The notes beneath the pieces were generated by a model. That model was not told the origin of the DNA. It searched no databases and was given only the letters and a program-made list of their open reading frames with translations. A stretch of 64,000 nt of DNA, from the NCBI GenBank assembly GCA_964369525.1, contig CAYJEW010000004.1, forward strand, positions 3,699-67,698, in the 5' to 3' direction. The position numbers were made by a program, and so were the translations under genes. This document shows positions 57,422-64,000 of this stretch, piece by piece. The DNA comes from JAAYCI01 sp964369525 (GTDB lineage: Bacteria; Bacillota; Clostridia; Oscillospirales; Ruminococcaceae). Every line of letters begins with the position of its first letter. Positions within the stretch are counted from its first letter, which is position 1.

Positions 57422-58887
57422 GGTTTTCCTCCGTTGCTCTGCGGCTGGCCTATCTCCAGTTTTTGTTCAAACCTGCTTTTGTCTACATTTTGTGCCGGCT
57501 TCATAGGATACTGCCCTGTAAAACACCCATCGCAAAAACTCAGCGGACACTCCGGCGCAAGACCGTTCAGCGCCTCTATCGATAGATATCCCAGCGAGTC
57601 GGCGCCTATTATTTCGCGTATCTCTTCCACCGTGTGGTTGTATGCAATAAGGTTTTCGCTAGAGTCTATGTCGGTGCCAAAATAGCACGGGTACAAAAAC
57701 GGCGGACAGCTCAGCAGCATGTGCACCTCTTTTGCCCCTGCCTCACGCAAAAGCTTAATAATCTTTAGGCTGGTGGTGCCGCGCACTATAGAGTCGTCCA
57801 CCATCACCACCCGCTTGCCTGCCACCGTTGCGGCCAGTGGGTTTAGCTTTATGCGCACGTCGTTTTCGCGCTGGGCTTGGTTTGGCGCAATAAATGTGCG
57901 GCCAATATATTTGTTTTTCAAAAAGCCTATACCGTAGGGTATTCCGCTTGCCTGCGCATAGCCAAGCGCGGCGTCCAGCCCCGAGTCCGGCACGCCTATA
58001 ACAACATCTGCCTCCAGCGGGTACTCCTTCGCCAGCGCCTGCCCCGCCCTAAGGCGTGCCATGTGTACCGACGCTCCGTCCACAACCGAGTCCGGCCGCG
58101 CAAAGTACACATACTCAAACACGCACAGCGCGGTTTTTGCGCCGCAATGGGTGCGTATGCTCTTCACGCCGTCGGCTGTTACCACCACTATCTCGCCCGG
58201 CTCAATATCCCGCTCAAATACAGCGCCCACAGCATTCAGCGCGCAGCTCTCGCTGGCAAACACCACGCTGCCACCAATGCGGCCCATGCACAGCGGCCTA
58301 AAGCCCTGCGGGTCGCGCGCGGCAATAAGCTTGCGTGGGCTCATAACCAGTAGCGAGTACGCCCCGCGCAGCTTGTGCATAGCTTTTTCCACCGCTTGTT
58401 CTATGCTGGGCTCGCTCAGGCGCGCCTCGGTAATCGCATAGGATATCACCTCGGTGTCACTGCTGGTGTGGAACATTCCCCCCTGCAGCTCTTTTTCGCG
58501 GCGCAGTTCGCTTGCGTTTACAAGGTTGCCGTTATGCGCCACCGCCATAAACCCTTTAACGTGGTTCGACACCAGCGGCTGTGCATTCGCCCTACTGCGA
58601 GCGCCTGTTGTGGCATATCGCACATGCCCCATCACAATCTGCCCGCTACCCAGCGCGCTTAATGTTTGCGCATCAAACACCTCGTTCACCAGCCCAAGGT
58701 CGCGGTGGTTTGCCACAACCCCGCGGTCGTTTACGGCAATTCCGCAACTCTCTTGCCCGCGGTGCTGCAGCGCGTAAAGCCCGTAATAACAAAGCTTTAC
58801 CACATCATCTATATCCCCTGTATCGTATGCGCCAAACACGCCGCATTCCTCGTGTGGCTTATCTGCCGCCATATACTGCCCTCTCAT
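57418..58887 (-). CDS. purF: amidophosphoribosyltransferase
   Basis: First committed enzyme of purine synthesis, 489 residues. A short propeptide precedes the catalytic cysteine in HEECGVFGAYD, as in B. subtilis PurF, which removes it during maturation. The phosphoribosyltransferase half has the PRPP motif VVMVDDSIVRGTT, and the C-terminus holds cysteines compatible with an Fe-S cluster (LLSCPPFLYPCYFG, SFCDGCF). The ATG at 58887 has AAAGGTG upstream; a TTG six codons earlier and an ATG five codons later are alternatives. Confidence 0.96.
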   Translation of the reverse strand: MRGQYMAADKPHEECGVFGAYDTGDIDDVVKLCYYGLYALQHRGQESCGIAVNDRGVVANHRDLGLVNEVFDAQTLSALGSGQIVMGHVRYATTGARSRANAQPLVSNHVKGFMAVAHNGNLVNASELRREKELQGGMFHTSSDTEVISYAITEARLSEPSIEQAVEKAMHKLRGAYSLLVMSPRKLIAARDPQGFRPLCMGRIGGSVVFASESCALNAVGAVFERDIEPGEIVVVTADGVKSIRTHCGAKTALCVFEYVYFARPDSVVDGASVHMARLRAGQALAKEYPLEADVVIGVPDSGLDAALGYAQASGIPYGIGFLKNKYIGRTFIAPNQAQRENDVRIKLNPLAATVAGKRVVMVDDSIVRGTTSLKIIKLLREAGAKEVHMLLSCPPFLYPCYFGTDIDSSENLIAYNHTVEEIREIIGADSLGYLSIEALNGLAPECPLSFCDGCFTGQYPMKPAQNVDKSRFEQKLEIGQPQSNGGKP

Positions 58888-58909
58888 GCATTCACCTTTA
58901 TTCAAATTT

Positions 58910-59623
58910 TTAACCCTCGCCCATCAAGCGGCGCATAACCTCTTGGTACGCCTCTTCCACAGCGCCCATATCCCTACGGAAACGGTCTTTATCCAGCTTT
59001 TCGCCTGTTTTTGTATCCCAAAACCGGCAGGTATCGGGCGATATTTCATCTGCCAACACAATGGTGCCGTCAGCCAGGCGGCCAAACTCCAGCTTAAAGT
59101 CAATAAGCTCTATGCCCACATCCTTCAGGTATGCGCTCAGCACCTCGTTTACCTTAAACGAATACGCCGCCAGCGTTTCCACCTCTTGCTTTGTGGCCCA
59201 GCCCATTGCGTTAATGTGGTACTCGTTCACCATAGGGTCGCCCAGCTCGTCGTTTTTGTAGCAGTACTCCAGCACGGTATGCCCAAGCTTTACACCCTCG
59301 TCAAGGCCAAGGCGTGTAGCAAGGCTACCTGCCGCAATGTTTCGCACAATTACCTCCAGCGGCACAATCTCCACCCGCTTTACCACAGTCTCGCGCTCGC
59401 TCAACTGCTTCACAAAATGTGTGGGCACGCCTTTTTGCTCCAGCATTGCCATCAAATGGTTTGTCACCTGGTTGTTAATTACGCCCTTGCCCACAATAGT
59501 GCCTTTTTTTGCGCCATTGCCCGCTGTTGCGTCGTCTTTATACTCCACAATGCACAGGTTTGCGTCCTCGGTAGCAAACACCTTTTTTGCTTTGCCTTCG
59601 TACATCTGCTCTGCTTTTTGCAT
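58910..59623 (-). CDS. purC: SAICAR synthase
   Basis: Adds aspartate to CAIR. It has 237 residues with MYEGKAKKVFAT at the N-terminus, the IVRNIAAGSLATRLG motif and LEFGRLADGTIVLADEISPDTCRFWD. The ATG at 59623 has GAGGGTG upstream; a GTG three codons earlier is less likely. It stands between purE and purF, 22-37 bp from each. Confidence 0.96.
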   Translation of the reverse strand: MQKAEQMYEGKAKKVFATEDANLCIVEYKDDATAGNGAKKGTIVGKGVINNQVTNHLMAMLEQKGVPTHFVKQLSERETVVKRVEIVPLEVIVRNIAAGSLATRLGLDEGVKLGHTVLEYCYKNDELGDPMVNEYHINAMGWATKQEVETLAAYSFKVNEVLSAYLKDVGIELIDFKLEFGRLADGTIVLADEISPDTCRFWDTKTGEKLDKDRFRRDMGAVEEAYQEVMRRLMGEG

Positions 59624-59660
59624 ATTAAACACCCTCTACGTTTTGTAATATATCGCTTTG

Positions 59661-60164
59661 TTATTTCTTGTTGTAAATTGTTTTCTGCAGCTCTTCGTCC
59701 TTTTTGTCTACAGCCTTTGCCATCTTGTCTTTATATTCATGTAGCTTTTGCGCCATGCTTGGCTCGGCGGTGGCCAGTATCTGCGCCGCCAGCAGCGCCG
59801 CATTTAGCCCGGCCCCCAGCCCAACAGTGGCCACAGGTACTCCGGGCGGCATCTGCACGGTAGACAATAGCGCGTCCAGCCCGTCCACAGCGCCTCCCTT
59901 GCACGGCAGGCCTATCACGGGCAGCACGGTGTGCGCTGCCACAACCCCCGCAAGGTGAGCCGCCATGCCTGCCACAGCAATTATCACGCCAAAGCCGTTT
60001 GCCTGTGCATCCTGTGCAAACTGCGCCGCGCGATGAGGCGTGCGGTGTGCGCTGGCCACATGTGCTTCATATTCAATTCCCAGCTCCTGCAATAGGTCCA
60101 CCGCTTTTTGCACCACCGGCAAATCGCTGTCGCTTCCCATCAAAATCGCAACTTTTTTTACCAC
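59661..60164 (-). CDS. purE: N5-carboxyaminoimidazole ribonucleotide mutase
   Basis: First gene of the purine operon; 167 residues. ILMGSDSDLPVVQKA and the VASAHRTPHR loop with the catalytic His are present, the class I PurE pattern, which needs PurK to make its substrate; no purK lies in this window. The C-terminus is longer and lysine-rich. The start codon is GTG at 60164, with GGAGG eight bases upstream. Confidence 0.95.
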   Translation of the reverse strand: MVKKVAILMGSDSDLPVVQKAVDLLQELGIEYEAHVASAHRTPHRAAQFAQDAQANGFGVIIAVAGMAAHLAGVVAAHTVLPVIGLPCKGGAVDGLDALLSTVQMPPGVPVATVGLGAGLNAALLAAQILATAEPSMAQKLHEYKDKMAKAVDKKDEELQKTIYNKK

Positions 60165-60257
60165 TTTTTCTGCCTCCGTCTATCTGCATTCTCACAAAAA
60201 GTAAGGCCGCAACTCGTAAAACAAGCCCGCCTGATTTTTGCCGCTATAATTACATAT

Positions 60258-60263
60258 ATTATA
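60258..60263 (-). promoter_or_regulatory. -10 element of the purine operon promoter
   Basis: Minus-strand TATAAT at 60258-60263, about 90 bp before the purE start. No -35 with good spacing stands out (TTGCAA is 20 bp away). The leader of about 85 bases has no match to the conserved core of a purine riboswitch. Confidence 0.5.
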
Positions 60264-60298
60264 CTACCCTCTCAGGCCAAAAATTGCAAGCATGTCGC

Positions 60299-60320
60299 TT
60301 AAGCGTTAGGGCGTAAAACC
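60299..60320. repeat. lone copy of the MITE-like element end
   Basis: TTAAGCGTTAGGG followed by CGTAAAACC closely matches the left end of the element at 38173-38449 (TTAAGCGTTAGGG then AATAAAACG). It lies just upstream of the purine operon promoter. The matching opposite end was not found nearby, so this looks like a remnant. Confidence 0.55.
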
Positions 60321-60518
60321 CCTGCTTCAAAACACATGCTGCAACACAAAGTTTTTTGCATGTCAAAAATTTAATAACGCTGCAAAAAGCAATTTTTTCT
60401 CTCAATAAATCCGGCAAACAACCCGCATGCTTAAAACAGCAAAAATACCGCCTAAATACACCACACATAGCGTAAATATCTGTTCACCATGCCATTTTTT
60501 TGCGCCTGCCCAGCATTT
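60321..60518. other. non-coding spacer between purE promoter region and ybaK
   Basis: AT-rich, no gene or terminator recognised. Together with the promoter and repeat remnant it makes up the 354 bp between purE and ybaK. Confidence 0.5.
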
Positions 60519-60980
60519 CTACCCCTCAAACCACCTAGCCTCGGCGGCTTTCAGCAGGTCCTGCGGCGCAAGCTCTATCTGATAGCCTATCTGCCCTGCG
60601 CTCACCACCATGCGCTCTAGCCCCTGCGCCGATGCATGCACAAATGTCGGGTACTGTTTTTTCATAGCCAGCGGGCTCACACCGCCCCGCACATACCCTG
60701 TTGTTTTTGTAATGTCGGCCAGCGGTAGCATAGCTATATTTTTTTCACCTGCGGCACGCGCCGCCGCTTTCAGCGCTAACTCCTGCGCCACCGGTATGCA
60801 AAATATATACACCCCGCCCGAGCCGCCTTTTGTCACCAGCGTCTTAAATAGCTCTTCCTCATTGCGGCCCAGCTTTCGGGCCACAGCGGCGCCGTCCACC
60901 TCGCCGTCCGACGGGCTGTATGTGTGCACACCATACTCTATTCCCAGCTTGTCCAGCGCACGCATTGCATTTGTTTTCAT
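60519..60980 (-). CDS. ybaK: Cys-tRNA(Pro)/Cys-tRNA(Cys) deacylase YbaK
   Basis: Editing-domain protein of 153 residues that removes cysteine from mischarged tRNA-Pro. It shows the YbaK/EbsC pattern: YGVHTYSPSDGEVDG near the start, FKTLVTKG with the catalytic lysine, and GYVRGGVSPLAMKKQYPTFV with the GxxPG-like substrate loop in its YbaK form. It seems to be a single-gene unit. Confidence 0.92.
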   Translation of the reverse strand: MKTNAMRALDKLGIEYGVHTYSPSDGEVDGAAVARKLGRNEEELFKTLVTKGGSGGVYIFCIPVAQELALKAAARAAGEKNIAMLPLADITKTTGYVRGGVSPLAMKKQYPTFVHASAQGLERMVVSAGQIGYQIELAPQDLLKAAEARWFEG

Positions 60981-61295
60981 GTTCCGCTCCCTTTTGTATT
61001 TTTCCCAAAATGGCGGCCGCTTTTAACCCCACCTCATACCACACTAGCACTCGCCCTTGCCCTTGTTGCAGCGCAAGCGCAAATCTGCTCGCCAAACTCC
61101 CTTTAAGGTGCAGCCCTATAACCACCCCTGTGCCTGCCCTCAACACTTTAGCCAAAACTATATCCACACTCGCCTCATCACACGGTAGCACAGGCGCAAA
61201 TCCATCTGCCAAATCCTCTGCACACCTCACCAAACCAAAACCGCAGGTACATACCCGCTCCACCTATCTACCCTACCTAACCTATACCCAAAAAC
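60981..61295. other. intergenic region between ybaK and aroF
   Basis: Divergent spacer of about 315 bp before the aroF promoter. A minus-strand frame (61263 to 60859) crosses it and runs 122 bp into ybaK in another register; it has no ribosome site and is not called. Possible ybaK promoter elements could not be fixed. Confidence 0.5.
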
Positions 61296-61324
61296 TGTAC
61301 AACCGCCGCAGATGGTTGTATAAT
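61296..61324 (+). promoter_or_regulatory. promoter of aroF-maoC
   Basis: TGTACA (61296-61301), 17-bp spacer, TATAAT (61319-61324). Start expected near 61331, at the foot of the following hairpin. Confidence 0.75.
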
Positions 61325-61334
61325 ACTCAAAGAC

Positions 61335-61356
61335 AGCATGCGCACAGCCGCATGCT
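61335..61356 (+). promoter_or_regulatory. hairpin at the 5' end of the aroF transcript
   Basis: Perfect 8-bp arms (61335-61342 with 61349-61356) with a 6-base loop, almost at the predicted mRNA 5' end and directly before the AAAGGAG ribosome site. There is no T-run, so it is not a terminator. It may protect the 5' end or adjust translation. Confidence 0.55.
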
Positions 61357-61371
61357 AAAAGGAGCAGTTAA

Positions 61372-62379
61372 ATGGTTATTGTCTTTCGCGCAGGCACCGC
61401 CCTCAGCGAGGTAGAGGCTATCTGCCAAAACCTAGAGCGCTGTGGCCTTGCCGCGCAATTTTATGGCGACGATACGCAATTTACCGCCACATTTTCAGGC
61501 GCCATACCCCCAACGCTGGCCGAGCAAATGCGGGCCAACCCACACGTTGCCCATGTTGTGCTACCTAGCGGCGAGGGTCTTTTAGCCTCGCGGCACACAA
61601 ACGCCCAAAGTACCACTGTGGCGCCCGGCGGCGTGCCCATAGGTGGCGGAAATTTTGCCATAATTGCAGGCCCGTGCAGCGTAGAGGGTAGCCGCTCTTT
61701 GCTAGAGCTTGCCTCCGCCGTTAAAGTCGGCGGTGCGCTAATGCTGCGTGGCGGCGCTTTTAAGCCGCGCACCTCACCCTATGCCTTTCAAGGCCTTGGT
61801 GCGGCCGGCCTGCCCATACTGCTAAAAGCAAAACAACAAACCGGCCTGCCTGTTGTCAGCGAAATCACCGCCGCCGCCCAGATACCACTTTTTGAGCAAA
61901 ACGGCATAGACATGCTACAGGTTGGCGCAAGAAACATGCAAAACTACGAGCTACTGCGGGCGCTTGGGCGCCAAAGCCTGCCGGTACTGCTAAAGCGGGG
62001 CCTCTCTGCCACGCTGGACGAGCTACTTTTAAGCGCCGAATACATCCTTGCAGGCGGCAACCCAAATGTGGTGTTGTGCGAGCGTGGAATTCGCACCTTT
62101 GGCAATAATTCACGCAATACGCTAGACGTAAGCGCAGTTCCTTTGCTAAAACAGCTTAGCCATCTACCTGTTATTGTAGACCCCAGCCACGCCGCAGGTG
62201 CGGCCGAGCTGGTAGAGCCGCTGGCGCTTGCCGCTGTGGCCGCCGGTGCCGACGGTATTATGGTAGAGGTACATTCAGCCCCCGCCTCCGCCCTTACCGA
62301 CGGCTCTCAAAGCCTTACGCCTGCGGCGTTTGCCGCTATGGCGGCAAAGGTAGCCGCCGTGCGCTCCGCGCTAAAATAG
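61372..62379 (+). CDS. aroF: 3-deoxy-7-phosphoheptulonate synthase (type I-beta)
   Basis: Entry enzyme of the shikimate pathway, condensing PEP and erythrose-4-phosphate. It has 335 residues. The N-terminal 65 residues form the ferredoxin-like regulatory domain found in this subtype; the barrel has IIAGPCSVEG, LRGGAFKPRTSPYAFQG, and VDPSHAAG near the end. It is followed 36 bp later by a MaoC-type gene in the same direction. Feedback ligand cannot be told. Confidence 0.95.
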   Translation: MVIVFRAGTALSEVEAICQNLERCGLAAQFYGDDTQFTATFSGAIPPTLAEQMRANPHVAHVVLPSGEGLLASRHTNAQSTTVAPGGVPIGGGNFAIIAGPCSVEGSRSLLELASAVKVGGALMLRGGAFKPRTSPYAFQGLGAAGLPILLKAKQQTGLPVVSEITAAAQIPLFEQNGIDMLQVGARNMQNYELLRALGRQSLPVLLKRGLSATLDELLLSAEYILAGGNPNVVLCERGIRTFGNNSRNTLDVSAVPLLKQLSHLPVIVDPSHAAGAAELVEPLALAAVAAGADGIMVEVHSAPASALTDGSQSLTPAAFAAMAAKVAAVRSALK

Positions 62380-62415
62380 CCAAAAATTTCACCCACTGCC
62401 GAAAGGACACCCACC

Positions 62416-62832
62416 ATGAACACCTACCGCTATGCCGACATCAAAATCGGCCACGCCGAGCAATTTTCGGTTGAAATAACCGGCGATATGATGGCCTCTT
62501 TTCTGTCTATCACGCAAGACACAAACCCCCTGCACAACGACGAAGAGTTTGCCATTGCGCAAAATTTTCCACAGCGTGTGGTGTACGGTATGCTCACAGC
62601 CTCGCTGTTCTCCACGCTGGCTGGCGTGTACCTGCCGGGGCGCTACAGCCTTATCCAGCGGGTAGAGGCCGACTTCCCAAACCCTGTTTTTGTGGGCGAT
62701 GTGCTCACCGTTAGCGGCGTTGTAAAAGATAAAAGCGATGCTTTTAATACGCTAGAGCTACGTACCACCATCACAAACCAAGATGGCAAAAAGGTATGCC
62801 GTGGCAAAATGCGCATTGGAGTAACCGAATAA
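62416..62832 (+). CDS. MaoC-like (R)-specific enoyl-CoA hydratase
   Basis: Hot-dog-fold hydratase of 138 residues. The hydratase 2 motif is present as ITQDTNPLHNDEEFA, holding the catalytic Asp and His, followed by VVYGMLTASLFSTL. AAAGGA precedes the ATG. The real substrate, an enoyl-CoA or a similar thioester, is not shown by the context; its pairing with aroF is not an obvious pathway. Confidence 0.9.
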   Translation: MNTYRYADIKIGHAEQFSVEITGDMMASFLSITQDTNPLHNDEEFAIAQNFPQRVVYGMLTASLFSTLAGVYLPGRYSLIQRVEADFPNPVFVGDVLTVSGVVKDKSDAFNTLELRTTITNQDGKKVCRGKMRIGVTE

Positions 62833-62862
62833 GCCGTATATATTATGTTTATTTACGCACAT

Positions 62863-62907
62863 AAAGCTCTGCTTTGCCTATCTAAGAGGTAAAGCAGAGC
62901 TTTTTTC
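62863..62907. terminator. bidirectional terminator between the MaoC and GNAT genes
   Basis: Long stem of 17 pairs (62863-62879 with 62887-62903, one G-T) with a 7-base loop and T-run on the right. It contains the last codons of the GNAT gene, whose stop lies at 62878. Confidence 0.88.
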
Positions 62908-63429
62908 TATCCACTCTTCACGAAGCATTGCGTACATATAGCTATCCTGCCACGCAGGCTTGCCCTGCGCTGTTAGCCTAAAATAAACATCTTTTATATA
63001 GTGCGCTTCCCTGCGCATGCCAAGGCGCTGCATTACCCGCATTGATGGCTCGTTTTTTGTGTTGCACTGCGCATAAACCCTGCGCGCGCGCATCGCCTCA
63101 AAGCCATACCTAAGCACCGCAAGCGACGCCTCGGTGGCATACCCCCGCCCGTGGTACGGCCACGCAAAAATATACCCCAGCTCATATGCGTCGTATGTGC
63201 GCGGCGCAAGCGTGACATTGCCTATAACATAGCCACTGCCTGCCTCGCACACCGCCCAAAACGCCTTATTTTTTGCACGCAGCTTTGCCTCGCGGCGACT
63301 CTCGCGCTCGCTAAACGCCCCGTACGGCTCGTAGCGCACAAGCGCGTCGTCGCTTAGCATGGCGTGTAGCGCCTGCCAGTCGTCTTTATTAAACCTGCGT
63401 ATCACCAGCCGCTCGGTTGTAAGCGTCAT
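62878..63429 (-). CDS. GNAT family acetyltransferase (RimJ/RimL type)
   Basis: Acetyltransferase of 183 residues. TTERLVIRRFNKDDWQAL at the start, ELGYIFAWPYHGRGYATEAS (acetyl-CoA-binding motif A) and AQCNTKNEPSMRVMQRLGMRREAH (motif B) are typical of the ribosomal-protein-type GNATs, though many members act on small molecules. Its substrate is unknown. It ends inside the bidirectional terminator and starts 23 bp after the fumarase gene. Confidence 0.92.
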   Translation of the reverse strand: MTLTTERLVIRRFNKDDWQALHAMLSDDALVRYEPYGAFSERESRREAKLRAKNKAFWAVCEAGSGYVIGNVTLAPRTYDAYELGYIFAWPYHGRGYATEASLAVLRYGFEAMRARRVYAQCNTKNEPSMRVMQRLGMRREAHYIKDVYFRLTAQGKPAWQDSYMYAMLREEWIEKSSALPLR

Positions 63430-63452
63430 TTTGCACCTCGCTCAGCGTTTAT

Positions 63453-64000
63453 TCACGCACGCTCTCCTGCCAGATACCCCTCCGGCCCGCTTTTGTAAAA
63501 ATTGCCGCCCATGCTATCTACCAGCACGGTTAGCGGCATATTTTCTACCGTTAATCGGCGCACAGCCTCGCTGCCCAGCTCTTCAAACGCCAGCGTTTCG
63601 CATTCGGTTACACAGCCTGCCGCAAGCGCACCCGCGCCGCCCACAAAGCCAAAATATACCGCCCCCGCCTTCTGCATAGCTTCCAGCACCTCGCTATTAC
63701 GCGCGCCTTTGCCTATCATTGCCAAAAGGCCGTGCTGCAATAAAAGAGGGGTAAAACTGTCCATCCTGCCGGAGGTTGTAGGCCCAATTGCCCCCACAAC
63801 CTGCCCAGGTGGCGCAGGCGTTGGCCCTGCATAGTATATGCACGCACCCAAAAGCTCAAACGGCAGCGGCTTTTGCTGCTGTATCAGCTGCGCTATGCGT
63901 GCATGGGCTGCGTCTCGCGCTGTGTATATTGTTCCGCTCAGCAGCACTGCGTCTCCACAGCGCAGCTGCGCCAGCTGCGCGCGCTCAAACGGCGCTTTTA
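63453..64000 (-). CDS. Fe-S fumarate hydratase, beta subunit (partial, N-terminus outside window)
   Basis: C-terminal-domain subunit of class I fumarase or tartrate dehydratase. The frame is open to the window edge; the visible part starts in a stretch corresponding to LRCGDAVLLSGTIYTARDAAH and contains YYAGPTPAPPGQVVGAIGPTTSGRMD and MIGKGARNSEVLEAM, all family hallmarks. About 15-20 residues are missing. The alpha subunit with the cluster-binding cysteines would be upstream, outside the window. Fumarase and L(+)-tartrate dehydratase cannot be separated from this part. Confidence 0.92.
   Translation of the reverse strand, partial: KAPFERAQLAQLRCGDAVLLSGTIYTARDAAHARIAQLIQQQKPLPFELLGACIYYAGPTPAPPGQVVGAIGPTTSGRMDSFTPLLLQHGLLAMIGKGARNSEVLEAMQKAGAVYFGFVGGAGALAAGCVTECETLAFEELGSEAVRRLTVENMPLTVLVDSMGGNFYKSGPEGYLAGERA

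Noticed and set aside
60165..60257. Purine riboswitch in the purE leader
   Set aside because: The conserved purine aptamer core and closing stem are not found in the leader.
60859..61263. Minus-strand frame of 134 codons between aroF and ybaK
   Set aside because: It overlaps ybaK by 122 bp out of frame, has no ribosome site, and its C-terminal part is only a shadow of ybaK. The part from 60981 to 61263 has a moderately protein-like composition but no recognised family.
1..64000. CRISPR arrays, rRNA genes, prophage or insertion-sequence transposases
   Set aside because: None seen: no regularly spaced repeats, no rRNA signatures and no transposase or integrase frames. The only tandem repeats are within coding sequences (lipoprotein, S41 tail, hflX).

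Overview
The window is about 64 kb of chromosomal DNA from an anaerobic member of the Clostridia (Bacillota), most likely an uncultured Oscillospirales/Ruminococcaceae-like organism known from a draft assembly. Three things support this. First, gene neighbourhoods are typically clostridial: a DUF1934 gene beside argS, ftsE-ftsX-murein hydrolase-ctp, and a purine operon with one long PurL and a separate AICAR formyltransferase plus PurO-type IMP cyclohydrolase. Second, starts are dominated by strong AGGAGG-type ribosome sites and sigma-A-like promoters. Third, two runs of exactly 100 N look like scaffold-gap placeholders. There is no rRNA, CRISPR array, phage or plasmid module. Most genes are on the minus strand. 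The taxonomic call is inference.

Layout. 1-1606: proA (cut by the window edge) and proB. 1673-5481: a dTDP-rhamnose precursor cluster (rfbB, rfbD, rfbA, no rfbC) with a family 2 glycosyltransferase. 5543-9866: ftsE, ftsX, an EnvC-like M23 hydrolase and an S41 protease homologue that has lost its serine. 9970-11831: a CdaR/PucR-type regulator and, divergently, a Ser/Met/acidic-repeat lipoprotein interrupted by an assembly gap. 12122-14386: pyridoxal kinase-like, trmL and degV. 14469-18550: ddl, murI, DUF1934 and argS.

18867-22233 is a redox island: a Crp/Fnr regulator, a peroxiredoxin and a CoA-disulfide reductase fused to a rhodanese. Both enzyme genes carry the same operator, GTGAC-N3-GTCAC, centred at -41 of a predicted promoter. 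The regulator's own promoter lies inside a perfect 23-bp-arm palindrome.

22442-31318: a lipoprotein, an S33 hydrolase, and an oligopeptide ABC transporter operon (oppBCDF, an M14 carboxypeptidase, oppA). 31669-35724: an SplB-like radical SAM protein, tRNA-Tyr, a lipoprotein M3 oligoendopeptidase and rsmA. 35853-46408: recG, a tiny membrane protein, a MITE-like 277-bp element, a BadF/NagK-family kinase, an alkyltransferase-like protein, a cell-wall amidase, hflX, a C39-like protein without its cysteine, and a cold-shock gene with a long leader.

46989-60164 is the de novo purine operon, in transcription order purE-C-F-M-N-O-H-D-L, followed by purB. purL carries one in-frame TAA at codon 647. 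60519-64000: ybaK, aroF, a MaoC-type hydratase, a GNAT acetyltransferase and the beta part of an Fe-S fumarase (cut by the edge).

The best candidates for something undescribed are the Crp/Fnr-peroxiredoxin-CoADR regulon with its palindromic autoregulatory site, and the Met/Ser/acidic-repeat lipoprotein.
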